Shown here: piece after piece, positions 10,620-23,014 of the stretch
Numbering within the stretch: position 1 is the first letter of the stretch
How the letters are laid out: every line of letters starts with the position of its first letter
DNA from: Tretioscincus oriximinensis
Taxonomy: Eukaryota; Chordata; Lepidosauria; Squamata; Gymnophthalmidae
Direction: 5' to 3'
Assembly (NCBI GenBank): GCA_022410635.1
Contig: JAJVDF010000017.1
Span: 2,419,501 to 2,483,500, forward strand
Length of the DNA: 64,000 nucleotides
Made by a program: the position numbers and the translations under genes
The notes under the pieces: generated by a model
Database searches by the model: none
What the model saw: the letters and a program-made list of their open reading frames with translations, nothing else
What the model was told of the DNA's origin: nothing

Positions 10620-12530
10620 GTCTAGATTTCTATTTTTTTNAAAAAAATCTGTCATAAAGGAAAGAAGTGTATTGACAGTGGATTCTAATAGAGTGCGGAT
10701 TAATATGTTAGCTATACAGGTCATGAGATCTTTCCTATCCCCCCCTCCCCCCGCAAAAAAAATTAGCTTGATATCCTTAACTTTTATTGTAACATTACTA
10801 TTGTCAGTTCCAAGGCAAATCTGGTTGCCTTCCATAATGAGACGATTCCTGTCATCATTTCCTCTCACTAAGCAGAAAAATGTCCGAGGTCACCTTTGAC
10901 TTACCTTCATTTCTACCACAACATGCCTCAGTTCGTGATCTTGTACAATCTTAACCATTATTTCATAGCTGAAAAAACACTCACAAATATGTGCTATAAC
11001 TATGAGAATGCAATGACAGTAAATGCCCCAAGTGCAGGAGCAGTAGTCCAAGGCATAGTGATCATGAAGACTGAAGAAGATGGCCACCTATTGACACAAC
11101 GGGTGTGCAGTGNTGGGAGTATTTGGGCTGGCATTCTTACACCCAGAGCCTGAAAGGCACTTCAGACCCCTGGGGCACCCTTTCTGGAACCAGAGACTGG
11201 AAGTGACATCAACAAACAGAAAATGGAGTAGGGAAATTTTTATTGTGCATTGCCATATNTGGGTGAATTTTCTAATAAAGTGTATGCAAGTTGCGTACAA
11301 CTCCCAGNTTGGTGGGTGTGACTTTACTTTACCTGCGGGAAAAGCTAACACTGTGTTTTNCTGTAATAAAGGCAAAACTTTTTTGGACTTGAGAAGCACG
11401 TGGAACATTTTTCCTTTCAAGGAAAGCTGAAATCCCTCTTAATACCTTTTCAGTGTGAAATGCTGTAGAGCCATGATGACTCCAGCATCCCTTTAAGATG
11501 TCTTTCATGCATTTTGGAAATGCATCTAAACTACAGTTTGGTGGAGCTGAATTTCTTTGTGAGCTTGTTGAACTTACATTTAATAGACTGTAAGGACTGC
11601 TTTGTGCACTTGAAATGTACCCAGCGCAAAAGGTAGGAACTAAAATTTCAAATGAAATAATCTGATTTTCATGTCTAATCAGGCTGGCCAAGGTCTTTCA
11701 GAACAGGGTGGTCTGGACACAGTAGTAAGTAACTGAAGAAAAATAATACATTTTGGCATTCATCATGTTCCTGTTCCCGCCATTAAGAGTTCCAAATCAG
11801 GGTTTTTTGATCCTCTTATATAAATTTGTTCTCTCTAATTTGCATAAAAATGTATGTAGGTTTATATCTTGCATAAGAGAACAGACTTTATCATTCAGGC
11901 TTGTCAACCAATCACTGCATTACCAAAGAACAATTTGTTACAGGAAAAGTAATTAGAAACATGAGCCAATCTTCCAAAAGATCAAAATGCCCAGGAATAA
12001 AACAGCCACTGGTTTTTTGTTTTGTAAATCTCCTTACAGAGACAATTGTATAATTTGCTACACCATAAGCCATATATAAATTAAAACGCTTTATGCATCT
12101 TATCTGCTTACATGTTTAAAAAGAAACTGAAAAACCACTAGTAAGTAAACAACAGAATACGATCAAACACTTGCTATTGGTACCTGTTCACTTTACTTTA
12201 GCAGAACCAATCCTGTTCTTTTCCTTCTATGAACAGTCCAACACAGCCTGTAAAACAACAATGGAAAATCCTCTGGCTATGGGCCACTTGTATTGATACT
12301 CATGTTTTCTTTTGCTGCATAATGAATAAACTACTCATTATGCAGTTAACGATCGTTTTGCTATTATTTTGTTGTAGCAATAAATAGAAAGTTGCATCCA
12401 GATGACACCCTTTGTTAACACTATTTTCTTAATAAAACACCATAAAGAACTTACATGGTCAATGCAAAAGCTTGAACAGTTTATTTTTCCTCTCTCTGAA
12501 TTTGCCTACATATCCTTATCTTTTTCATAT
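10620..12530. other. Unassigned DNA
   Basis: No gene is recognised. Overlapping sense and antisense frames at 11088-11430 contain several ambiguous bases and no known motif. The part at 12050-12420 is AT-rich and free of visible repeats. Confidence 0.4.
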
Positions 12531-12640
12531 ATTTGCCTACAAATCCCATACAGCTTTGAAAGCCAATAGCTCCCAAGAATTCCTGTTTCTTTTCCGTCAT
12601 TGGCTGCTACATGTTACTGGGCAGGTGAATAAAAAGAGGG
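12530..12640 (+). repeat. Unnamed repeat Z, copy 1
   Basis: Words tacaaatcccatacagctt, agctcccaagaattcctgtt and cattggctgctacatgtta occur in the same order in the segment at 18250-18330 (tacaaatcccatgaggctct, agctcccaagaagctctgtt, cgttggctgctgcctgccc). The two copies define a repeat of about 100 bases with no coding potential. Its class is unknown. Confidence 0.5.
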
Positions 12641-12817
12641 GGGGAAAGGTTCACATTAAACATTTCAGAACATTAAGGATCTTTTTACACAGATTTCCTA
12701 ATGAATTTTAAATAACTTAATATTCCACATTGTCTGCATGGGAATAGTGGCAATACATAAGAAATGTGCAATAATAGTTCCCTAAAGTGCATTAGTGTGC
12801 AGTACATTATTCATGCA

Positions 12818-13115
12818 ATTTAATAATAATAATAATAATAAATATAATAATAAATATAATAATATAATAATATAATATGATTATAATATAATATAATTAT
12901 AAAAATGGGAATGGGGATGCACATCGCTTTTGTTGCATTCTCCACAACAGATTCCCTGTGAAGCAGGCAGGGCTGAGAGAGTTCTAAAGAACTGGGACTG
13001 GCCCAAGGTCCCTCAGGTGGCTTCATGGAGGAGTATGGAATTGAACCNGGAGGTTACCAGTTACCAATAGGAGTCAAACACTCTAACCACAACATCAAAC
13101 TGGTTCTTAAAATGC
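12818..13115 (-). mobile_element. SINE (MIR-like, tRNA-headed), antisense full-length copy
   Basis: On the plus strand it starts with a degenerate TAA tail (12822-12898). The core follows (ccctgtgaagcaggcagggc, ggctgagagagttctaaaga, actggcccaaggtccctcag) and it ends with the tRNA-like head in reverse (attgaaccnggaggttacc, then actctaaccacaacatcaa). This is the mirror of the sense copy at 40438-40690. It is non-coding and pol III-type in origin; mobilisation by a LINE partner is inferred from the family plan. Confidence 0.8.
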
Positions 13116-13119
13116 ATTA

Positions 13120-13660
13120 GCATCAGCATGTTTGCATATAGGACAGATTTGGGCAGTTAGACAGAAATGAAGTTGTAACTTTTTGAATTTGAAGTGCTTC
13201 TGAACTTCAACACTGGAGGAATCTATGACATTTCAGCACTTTTGCATAGACAGTTCCAAGGCTGCTTGCAATGACAGTTTCAGAGCTGTATGCAAAGAAG
13301 TGCTGAAACTTCAGAGATGGTTTCAAAGCTGTTGTCAGATGCAGTACTGATGAGAATTGGATGCAGCATGTAATTGCCTGCAATGCCACATGCAACAATG
13401 TGTCATTGCAGAGCAGCATACATGGTTCAACTTCTAATGTGGTTCTTGTTATTGAGCTGCTGCTTTTTTCTGTACGCACATGTAGTCTCTATGGGTCTTC
13501 TTATGCAGATCCATATAAGTCAAAACTGCTTTTTGGTTTATATTCTAAAATTATTTTAGTCTGTTGTTTTTTGGAGACAAAAGAAATTTTTAGTATGAAA
13601 TTATTTATAAAAAATATATACTGCTTTTTACATATAATTTTTGTTTGAAAAAATCCATTT
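13120..13660. other. Unassigned DNA with one hairpin
   Basis: There is no gene. An inverted repeat pairs tttcagcacttttgcataga plus cag (13231-13253) with ctgtatgcaaagaagtgctg plus aaa (13286-13308). The flanking DNA repeats the word theme ctgaaac and cagagctgt, so a local duplication history is likely. Overlapping sense frames at 13361-13648 are not recognisable. Confidence 0.4.
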
Positions 13661-13664
13661 AAAA

Positions 13665-13975
13665 TGAAGCAAATATTTATTTATTTGCATTTCTATACTG
13701 CAAAATATTCATTAAAACCAAATTAACATATTAAAACAACAGTTTCTGAGAGTAAGGAAGGGAGAGCAGTTTTTTCAGCCAAAGTCAAACTAAAGAGCTG
13801 CATCTCCAAGTGTTTCCAGAATGCCTACAAAGATGGTGATTGGTGCACCCTAAGNGGGAGTCCACTNCATAGCCTNGGGCTGCCACAGGGAAGGCCCTGT
13901 CCTGGGTTCCCACTCTCTTTGCCACAAACAGAGTCAGGAGGGCCCCCTCTGCAGATCCTATGGCATGATGTATTA
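13665..13975 (-). mobile_element. L2 LINE 3' end with ORF2 C-terminal remnant
   Basis: The antisense tail atatttatttatttgcattt is followed by the standard module (aaccaaattaacatattaaa, agggagagcagttttttcag), then ORF2 remnants whose plus-strand words gggagtccact and gttcccactctctttgcc correspond to the conserved LWNSL region and its upstream part. Isolated Ns and frame breaks are present. Confidence 0.75.
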
Positions 13976-13979
13976 AATA

Positions 13980-16900
13980 TGTATTATATACAACCTTATA
14001 TCTATGCTTCTGACCACTGAAGTCCTTCTTTTCTCCATAAATTGAGGTAAATGTAGGGAAGGATTATGATGTTTCTCCTCCACTTGTCAATCTAGCATCC
14101 ATATCTTTCCCAGAAGCATACCTTTTCTAACAATTGTAGCTTTCCAAGAAGGTACCTGCATCCTCCCTATCCCCATTGTGGCTGGAAACATGTACTTTGT
14201 GGCATTCACCAGTGNAGACAGTTTCTGTACAATATACTTTCTGATGTCCTGAATAGAAGCACTGTAACAAAAAGCATCTCCATGCTCCAAATAGAGGCAT
14301 TTTTTATCTGAAATGAAGCCACCTCCACTNAAAGTAGAGACGAACCCTTAGTCCATTTTTTCCAAATGGGTTAAAGGATAAATGGGGTAAATAACTCACT
14401 GTAACCAGTTCTCAGTATTTGCAAAGGACTGTGTTAGCTTAATCACAGAGAATTAACTATTTGCTGAAGGAGAGAGGAACTTTTTTGTTCCATTTCTTTT
14501 TAAATCATATCTTCTTTGTTTCATAGCATTTCAAACCATTTCACCTGTGAAGCTGAATTTGTTACTAGTAATAACCATTTCTGCTTTTTGCTACTTACTT
14601 TGATATTATGTGAAATGCAGCCATTTNTTTCTGGCCACATGTCATTCATGCAAGGACTCAATAGATTAGCTTGAAGATAGTAGCCATAAATTGGATAGAA
14701 GGGATTCTGGGAGAGAAATGGAAAAACCTTTCCCCAAAACCTGAGCCTTATCTTAAACCACTTTGCTGTAAGCTGCAGTTAGATGGGATTGTAGCAGAAA
14801 CTACAGTATTTGCCTCCAAAAGAGAAATAAAACACATTTATTGAAATCTGAGAGGCATAATGAAATATTTGGTCTTCCTTCTTCAGTTTTAAAGACAGCA
14901 GCAAGTAGACCAATCATTTTCATCTTCTTAGTCCCCTGTTTATATGCTTGAAAGCCCTTCAGTTGACATTAGCAAGAGGAGAAATGAGAAAAATGAACAA
15001 NTGGGCAAAAATAGATGCAGAAGGCAAGAACTGGCATTTTGCCACACAGCCAGCGCCCATTATGATTGAATTGGCATACCACATACCGCCATTTTGGTAG
15101 ATTCTCTTTACAACGTGAAGAACAAGGTATACAAGGCATGTAAAATAAATTGCCTCCAACTGGATGCATCTAGTAAGATGACTCAAGACAAGACTTTTAG
15201 AAACAGTGTTATGCATGGAAATATAATTGCTTATGAGTGAAACACATATCAGGCTTGTGTCTGCCTCACTTGGGAGTAGTAAGACACATTCTGCATTTAC
15301 CCTGGACCACTGATTTCAGGTATCCAAGTTTAAAAAAAGGGAGATAGAAAGATGGAGTATACTCAAGACCTGATTGAATTTCTATTTTTTCTTCATTCTT
15401 TATGTGGACGGTTTCTCTAATGGTATCTAACATAGTCACAGTGTTGCTTGAATGCCAGTTATAGTCAAGTCCAAGAATTAAGCATGGATGACAAGTAAGA
15501 ATGGGTAAAATTATTCAAAAACATATATTACAAAAATTTGGGAATTTTCAAGTTCCACTGAAATGTGTGAACATTGTTTTCACTAAAGGAGTGACAGCTC
15601 ACTCAGGGCTTGTTTTGCACCTTCATTTTCATCTTCTGGTACACACTTTCCCTCACTTACCTAGGCAGAAACATTCCTGCTCCTAATTTAGAAGCAAGAA
15701 GTGCTTTATCCCTAGTCTTTCAGCATTCTATCGTATCTGGCTTCCCTTTTCCCCTAAGAAGGTTTAGAATATAGCCATTGCACTTTCTGGAAGACTATTG
15801 TTAGGGCACAGGAATGATTGGGTANTGCTTAAAATGTAAATTTATAATACAATTAAGTATGATTTAGGGACTATTCAGAAATAATGAAGGGATTAGTAGT
15901 GTGAATATTCTTTTCTTGCTAATTGCTAGAATTATTCCCCAGTCAAAGTCTGAATGTGAGTTTTATGACAGCCATTGTTTCTGAAAANTCCTCTGAATCT
16001 TTGAAGATGGACTTCCTAACCAGGAATTTATTTCTTCTGAAGTATCTGATATTTTTTTCTCAAATTATAACTGGTGGATTTGGGAACAAATACGATTGAG
16101 TATTCACTGAAGATGATCAGAACACTTGGACATGCTTCAGATACAATTGATTCCATGCAAGTATACTATGAAATGTAAGTATAGTGTTGCACATATTTTA
16201 CTATCAAACTTTTCCTATAATTGAATTGCTAGTTGATAGACAACACAGAGTAGAATGATAGACCCTGTTTATATATATATGTCAATTTAATTAAAAAATG
16301 TTCCACTTTAAAATGTCAATATGATGACAAATATTTATATTATGAAAAATAAAACACATTGATCTGTTTACAGTCTTGCATCTGTGACAGTGAGTCCACT
16401 CCTGTTGAATACTTTGATGGTGCAAAATAATAATTACAGGATTGTGCTTATACTGTGACTATTTTCAGTCTAGTTTTAGTGCCATGTATACATATGGTCC
16501 ATTTTCATAAAGGTTCACAGTAACTGTAAGCATCCAGATTGGATGCTGTATTATTATTTCTGGAAAATTCGGATAGGAAGTTGATTTCCCCATAATACTG
16601 ATATCTAACGATTTCACCCCAACATAAAATTAGGATAATCCTGGGTTTTACGACCTGTCTAGACACTGCCTAGATTTACATTCCAGTCTCCTCAACAAAC
16701 AAGATATTCTCTTGTTTTTCTTGTGATTTGTTTTTCTTTCTCATAAAGCACACGTTTTNAGCAAAGCTCTTCTCTTAACTTCACCTTGAAAACTATCACA
16801 TAAAATGTTGTAGATTAGGCTAAGAAGCAATCCCTGATCAAGGTCACTACATGAACTTCATGGCTGAGTGAAAATTTGTGTCTTGGTTTCCCACATTCCA

Positions 16901-17720
16901 GTTCAGCACTCTTTCTATAACATTATCAGCTGAGACCAGAAACTTGATATAAACTTGTAGGAAAAACCCAACTAGAACTATCAACTAGAACTTTAGCATC
17001 TTCTTTTCAGATTCTTTGCTGTAAAGAAAATTAATAATTAACACAGATGATTGCGCATGTGCGCACACAGGGAGTTATTTGTAACAAGTGTTAAACAACC
17101 AAATCTTTCATGTAAACATGTCAGGATTAATTGCTGGTTTCACTCAAGAGCTGTCAATGTTTTCTAAGATTCTCATTTTATTAAATTCAAGAATTAGTTC
17201 AGATACAATTTTGGGGGGCAAAAGCTCTGCTTCAATGCACACATNACAATCACTAATGCACATAATGATGGGGTTATGGCTGCATTTATCATACTAAGAA
17301 AATCAAACTTAAAAGCAACCAACTTGGCTGACTAAGCCACAGTTATTCCTCCTCCCTCAAGTATTTTGCCCCTTAGTATCACTGCTGGAAAACAAATTTG
17401 TCATCTTATCTACTACTGCTAGTTCATGAATAATATGCATCTTTCAAAATGAAAAAGAGTAAATATAAACATTAAGTGAAATAGTATCAGCGCTGTGTAT
17501 GAAATGCTTTCCCCAATCTGAAGAAAATATGATAGATTTTTTATTCAAAGTGTATTTTTGTTTCTAGCCACAGAGGTCAGTTCAAAATCTTTTGCAAGCT
17601 TTGGGGCAGATGTGGGTACTGAGCTAGCTGTATCCACATGGCATATTTTTCCATAATAGCATGATTATGGGGAAACTGACAAGATCATTGACATCTAGGT
17701 GTCATAGAAGTGCAAAGCTC
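13980..17720. other. Long unassigned AT-rich stretch
   Basis: About 3.7 kb without a recognisable transposon frame or tandem repeat. No host exon is identified. The antisense frames at 14959-15216 contain an ambiguous base and no motif that I know. This is one of the longest apparently repeat-free stretches in the window and is a reasonable place to look for conserved non-coding elements by alignment. Confidence 0.4.
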
Positions 17721-17724
17721 CATT

Positions 17725-17995
17725 ATGGCTAGGAGCACACCACAGTTTAAAAACAACTACAATGCTATAATCTGGAATATAGCAATCGCATTTCAGTACA
17801 CATTAAACATATATATTCCATAATATTGATCTCATTGCGAGAATATGTGGTTCTCCAGAATGATACCAGAATTTCTGAACAATAGCTTATTCTAGGAAAA
17901 AGGCATTTATTGCGGGTCAACTGCTGATAAGCACATTGCATGTGTACCTGGGACATCCTGATTGCGCTACAACACAGTAGAAAAACATTGTATGC
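17725..17995. repeat. Unnamed dispersed repeat X, copy 1 (uninterrupted)
   Basis: The copy runs from gctaggagcacaccacagtt through actacaatgctataatctgg, gttctccagaatgatacc, aacaatagcttattctagga and cctgattgcgctacaacaca. The same words occur in the same order at 55550-55665 and 56110-56295, where a CR1 fragment splits the second copy. It has no coding capacity and no inverted-repeat termini that I can see. It could be an old SINE or DNA-transposon remnant. Confidence 0.75.
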
Positions 17996-17999
17996 ANGT

Positions 18000-19060
18000 A
18001 GCCTATATTAGTTTTTCCACAGAGTACTTTTATGTAGCTTTCATAGTTGGTGAGACTTTTAGTCCCATGTGACAATTATATGCATTTTTTTTGGGGGGGG
18101 AAGACTGTGTTTGCCTACTTTAGCCTGCGGAATTTACACAATAAAAACAGTGATGGTGAAGGAAAGTTTCTATACAATGACTGATACAATGAGGTGAGTT
18201 TATGAAAATTGCTCTTTGGATTAAACCAGGCAACAACACTTTGTATCTTACTACAAATCCCATGAGGCTCTGGGAGCCTTCAGCTCCCAAGAAGCTCTGT
18301 TCTTCTATCGTTGGCTGCTGCCTGCCCCCATTTTACCAGAACGATGGATACAAATATAAAAACCCTCATTTTTTTTAATTTGAGGTTTGAGGCTGCTGGG
18401 GTGCGTTATTAAAAATTACTGCATTTCCTTGCCTAAATTCAGCAGGAAAAACAGCTTTTCATGTTGAAACGAACTGGGAAGCAGGAGCTCTCAGAATGTT
18501 TTGTCTATATGATGCTGTTGTGAAGATGGCAAACTGTGTTGCAGAATCACCATAAAAGGGCTAGGAGGAAAAAGTTTAATATTGGATCTCCCAAATAAGG
18601 TGAACACCCCTCTCCCNCCTACCCCCGCCCTAAATCAAGCCATAATAGTGTGAAGAAAAACTCATCTGGAAGTACNCTTGGTTCCTTTAATCTCCCAAAA
18701 CAAAGGCTGCACTGAATATAAGAAAATTCAGTTCTGGAATTGAGTGGATTCCAAATAGCATTACATGTACAGAAAACAACAAAGGAAAGCATAATATCAG
18801 CTCTGGATAATCTATTAGGCTTCCTTCGTGTGAACAGGAGTTCACTGTTTGAATAATAAGAATTATATTCACGGGGAAAGGGGAGCACCAGGATTTTAGA
18901 GATGCTTAGATGGGGCAAAAAAAGGTTGGAAACCACTGGTCTAGACTATTGATCTTGCCGTGGAGTTGTGATCTAATAAAAAACAAAGAAAAATGAATCG
19001 TTGCCTTGGGTAATTTTGTCCCAATTTTGTTCCTCAATATTTATCTTTTTAAATGTTTGT
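18000..19060. other. Unassigned DNA, including repeat Z copy 2
   Basis: Repeat Z copy 2 lies at about 18250-18330, with tacaaatcccatgaggctct and cgttggctgctgcctgccc. The antisense frame at 18619-18936 is not recognisable and contains an ambiguous base. Nothing else is evident. Confidence 0.4.
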
Positions 19061-19064
19061 AAAG

Positions 19065-19330
19065 CAGCAGCGGAAGAGGAAGAGGAATTTTATACCCAGC
19101 TTTTCTCACCCACACAAAGCATCTTACAAGGGTATTTTTTGCCTGAAGACTTACATTCTTTCCTTCTCACCAGGCTGTGGCGGTTCCCATTTATCTAGTT
19201 GCAGTCAGTTGCAATTCCTGCTTTTGAATAGCTGGATTGGCTACAGCTACAGGCTAGTGGAAGGTGCTCACCCCTCCCCATGTCTGACACAGGGCTTTGA
19301 AACCTGATCTCCCAGCTGAGAGACCATTTC
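19065..19330 (-). mobile_element. SINE-like repeat, antisense
   Basis: The left end (gcagcggaagaggaagagga, then attttatacccagcttttct) resembles the inverted 3' tail of the local SINE family (tail words tataaaa and gaagaag). The right part contains tgtctgacacagggctttga, shared with the insertion at 6278-6525. The middle does not follow the standard SINE core, so this may be a distinct subfamily or a composite. Confidence 0.5.
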
Positions 19331-19334
19331 TTTG

Positions 19335-19730
19335 GCTCCAAGTGTGCAAACCTATTAGCAAAATATTATTTTGAGTTGTGCTTCTGCTTTATACTGGCCT
19401 TCATAAGTTTCCACTTTATCCCCCAGTAGTATATAGAATTTAATTTTTTTTCCAACTTATGTACTCATACTAGCAATTGTTCACAGAATGTCAGGGGTCC
19501 ATACCTAACTGTTGCCAGAACTCCATTAAAAATGCTGCCATAAAATGTGCTAAGAAGAGAGCTACAAGCATGTTGTCGTCCATATGCCTACCACTGTCTC
19601 CAGTTGGGCAAACATCCATTTGGAAAACCTTTGCTTCCCAGCTGTGATATTGTTTTTGTGATGTTTGTGGTTCTTCAAACATATGAAATGACTCCAGAAG
19701 TGGACCATTTCTTGTGCTTGTAGAACTTAG
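19335..19730. other. Unassigned DNA next to the CR1 3' end
   Basis: No gene or repeat is recognised. The antisense frame 19491-19853 runs into the CR1 3' UTR and has no motif of its own. Confidence 0.4.
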
Positions 19731-19732
19731 AA

Positions 19733-21710
19733 CATAAGAACATAAGAGGGATCCTGATGAATCAGGCCAGAGCCCATCTAGTCCACCATTCTGTCTCGCA
19801 CAGAGGCCCACCAATTGCACCTGGGCAGTCTGAACGGAAGGCAAAATCTTCACCTATTCTCGACTCCCTGCAAATGGTATTTCAGGAGTACTGGCTGTCG
19901 CTCAATCCCAGTTTCAAAAGATCCACTCCTGTAGCTATTTATATTCTTGGTATCCATAAACTTATCTAACCTTGTCTTGAACCTATCTAGGCTGCTAGCT
20001 GTCACCACACCTTTTGGAAATAAATTCCACTGGCCGACGACCTTCTGGGTGAAAAAATATTTTTCTTTGTTCTCACTCTTCTGCTCATTAGTTTCAAGGA
20101 ATGCCCCTGGTCCTAGTGTTGTGTGATAAAGAAAATATTTTTTCTTTATTCATCTTATCCCCCCCATGCATGATTTTACACACCTCAATCAGAACACCTC
20201 TCAAATGTTATCTTTCGAGGCTGAAGAGTCTCAGTCGTTGCAGTCTGACTTCATAAGGGAGGTGTTCCAGTCCTTTGATCATGCTTGTTGCCCTTTACTA
20301 TACCTTCTCTAGTTTCACAATATTTTTTTTGAGATGTGGTGACCAGAATTGAACACAGTATTCCAAATGTGGCCTCACCACAGATTTATAAAGAGGCAAA
20401 ACAACATTTGCTGACTTATTTTCGATTCCTTACTTTATGATCCCAAACATTGAATTTGTTTTTTTTTTGCTGCTGCTGCACACTGGGTCACCAACACTCC
20501 AAGATACTTTTCCTGCTTGATCACAGAAAGCGTGTACCCAGTTGGTAGGACTGATTGGGTTTCTTTGTCCCAGTGTGCATGACTTTGCACTTTGCACCCA
20601 ACTTCAATAGATCACACTGGAGCTCCTTGCAATCACTTTCACTTTCAGGTTTCACTACCCTGAATAGTTTGGTGTCANCAGCAAACCTGGCTACTTCACT
20701 ATTTACTTTGGCATCCAGATCATTTATGAATATATTGAAAACCAGGGNNCCCAGCACTGAAACCTGGGGTACTCCATTTTTCAACTCCTTCCACCCAGAG
20801 AACTGTCCATTCACTATGAACCTCTGTCTTCTGTCTTTTAGTCAGTTTCTGATCTAGGACAGGGTCTGTCCTCTTATTCCATGACTGTGGAACTTTTGTA
20901 GGAGTCTTTGCTGAGGAACTTTATCAAAGGCCTTCTGAAAGTCTACACAGTCAGTATCAACTGGAGCCAATTTAGCCACAGATTTATTAGCACTCTCAAA
21001 GAATTCTAACATGTTTGTAAGGCATGATTTACCTTTGCAGAAGCCATGCTGAGTTTCATTCAGCAATGCATGCTTCTCTATGTGTTTGGTAATGTTATCC
21101 TTGATTATGGTTTCCAACAGTTTACCTNGAACTGATGTCAAACTGATTGGTCTATAATTTCCAGGATCATCCTGGGATCCTGTTTTTGAAGATTGGTGTT
21201 ACATTTGCTACCCTCCAATTGACTGGCACAGTGTCTGATCCTAAGGAAATATTAAATATTTTGGCTAGAAGTTCAGCAATTTCACATCTGAGTTATTTAA
21301 GAATTCTGGGATGAATGCCATTTGGCNTCAGAGCTTTATTGGTGTTCAGTTTGTTAAGGTTAGCAAGGACCTCCTTCCTTGTTATCTCTATTCAGTTTAA
21401 TTCCTTTGCTGTTCTTTCTGAGAAGACTAAATCTGTTGCAGGTATATACCCTCAGTCCTTTTCAGTGAACACGGAAGCAAAAAATTCATTTAACGTCTCT
21501 GCAGTCTCTATGACCTCCATGATTATCCCCTTCATTGGCATCTAGTAGTCTGATTGCTTTTCTGATAGGATTCCTATTTCTTATGTATTTAAATAAGTTC
21601 TTGTTATTTCTTTTTACATTCATTGCAATCTGCCCTCAAAGTTCCTCTTGGCATTCCTGACTGTAACCTTGCATTTGTTCTGCCACAGTTTGTGCTCTCT
21701 TCTGTTTGCT
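19733..21710 (-). mobile_element. CR1 LINE, long 5'-truncated antisense copy
   Basis: The 3' end (plus strand: cttagaacataagaacataa) is followed by the 3' UTR (caccaattgcacctgggcag, gcaaatggtatttcaggagt). ORF2 C-terminal words are readable near 19955-20095, for example SLDRFKTRLDKFMDTK in antisense. The reverse transcriptase domain is spread over 20500-21150 and further upstream ORF2 sequence reaches about 21710, where a tandem repeat begins. At about 2 kb it is well short of a full CR1, which is usually 4-5 kb. Confidence 0.85.
20521..21141 (-). pseudogene. CR1 ORF2 reverse transcriptase remnant
   Basis: The upstream block (20854-21141) holds KHALLNETQHGFCKGKSCLT and DFQKAFDKVPQQRLL, RT motifs just before the catalytic core. 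The downstream block (20521-20814) holds GVPQVSVL, LVFNIFINDLD and ARFAXDTKLF, where the usual F-A-D-D catalytic box is spoiled by an ambiguous base. A frame change lies between the blocks and stops follow. It cannot encode an active enzyme. Confidence 0.85.
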
Positions 21711-22130
21711 AAAAATCCCCAAACTACAAAGTCTCTCCCCTGGCAATTCCCCCCCCCCCTCTTCCTTGGGCTGGAAAGAGGATGTAGCTGTGCTTGTTTG
21801 CTAGTTTCTTCTTCTGAGTTACCAGCAAGCTCCTCCCCCTTTAGACCTTGTGCTCAGGGGCTTTGTTAAGCAGAAAAATAATCCTTTTTAAACTGTTAAG
21901 TATCCTCAAACCCAATTTTTCTCTCTCCTGGTGATTTTCCCTCTCCCCTTCCTTGGGCTGCAAAGAGGATGCTAGTTCTTTCCTGTGAGTCAGCAGCAAG
22001 TTCCTCCCCCTTCTGACCATGTGCTCAGGGGCTTTGTTAAGCAGAAAAAAATCTTTTTAAATTGCTAAAAATCCCCAAACTCCAAAGNCTCTCTCCTGGC
22101 AATTTCCCCCTCCCTCTTCCTTGGGCTGGA
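21708..22130. repeat. Tandem repeat, unit about 170-187 bp, 2.4 copies
   Basis: Unit 1 starts at 21708 (gctaaaaatccccaaactac), unit 2 at 21895 (gttaagtatcctcaaaccca) and partial unit 3 at 22064 (gctaaaaatccccaaactcc). Each full unit contains cttccttgggctg, a purine-rich word aaagaggatg, then cagcaag with ctcctccccctt, and gctcaggggctttgttaagc with cagaaaaa. The array directly abuts the 5' break of the CR1 copy. It may be part of a LINE 5' region or an independent minisatellite. Confidence 0.8.
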
Positions 22131-22134
22131 AATC

Positions 22135-23010
22135 TGCCTGTAGGTTGGTGGGAATGTACTGTTATCATTGAATGCAGAACAGGAAGATCAGCCTAGTGGC
22201 AATGAATGGACTCACCCAGGACCTTTCTTAGCATGTGAATAGCATTTCTCTATCTTGANATATATTCTAGAATATAGCATAATGCAAAAAAGGCCAAAGA
22301 TTGCTACCTAAAATGTTATCACTAGCATGAGCAATTACCATAAGTTGCTGCTAGCACTATTGTTAAATCTATATTTTATATAGATGAAAAAATAATGATC
22401 ACTTGAAATTATTAAACCAGGCTGCTATTTTTCTTTATTGAAATTTCACCCCAGTTTCTGATCACCAGTTACTACAACCAAGTGCAAAATCCATAAATAA
22501 GACAACAATGAAATTTGCAGAATGCCAATTAAAATAATTAGCAAATCTACTTCAGCAAATTAATTAACAATGAACAATGAATCACTTAATATAGTTTGAT
22601 AAAATGTAAAGCTCACAATGAACACAAATTTGTAAAAGTTATCTTTATTTAAAAAATTGCATTTGTGAACTCATGAAATTAACCTAATTAAATTATCTCA
22701 GAATTTCCTAAATGTTTTGGCACAAGAAATACAAGAGCTGATAATGAGGCCATAAAGAAACATTTAAATGAATAGGATGTTTTCTGTTCATGAATAATGC
22801 TTGCTGCTTTGATGGTTTTGCATTTGATCCTCTGGAGAAATATGTCTTGATTTACAGGAGTTCCTCTCACAGCCAATTTATACATGCAGCTCACACAGCT
22901 GTCTAAAATTCAGCTACATTTCTTCCCTGAGTTGTATGGATAAACATAGAATCAGGGTGGAAGTAAAAGGATAGCTGCCATATTTTTCTAGCCATCTACT
23001 TTTTACTATT
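22135..23010. other. Unassigned AT-rich DNA; possible conserved non-coding sequence
   Basis: There is no gene. The interval 22360-22680 is rich in homeodomain-type words (attaaaataattagc, aattaattaacaatgaac) and lacks repeat structure, which is the look of many vertebrate conserved enhancers. That resemblance is only suggestive. Confidence 0.35.
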
Positions 23011-23014
23011 TTGC

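Noticed and set aside
11088..11430. Overlapping sense and antisense frames of about 110 codons
   Set aside because: Each contains several ambiguous codons that hide possible stops, and neither shows a known motif.
12818..13026. Tyrosine-rich antisense frame
   Set aside because: It is the TAA-rich tail of the antisense SINE read as protein.
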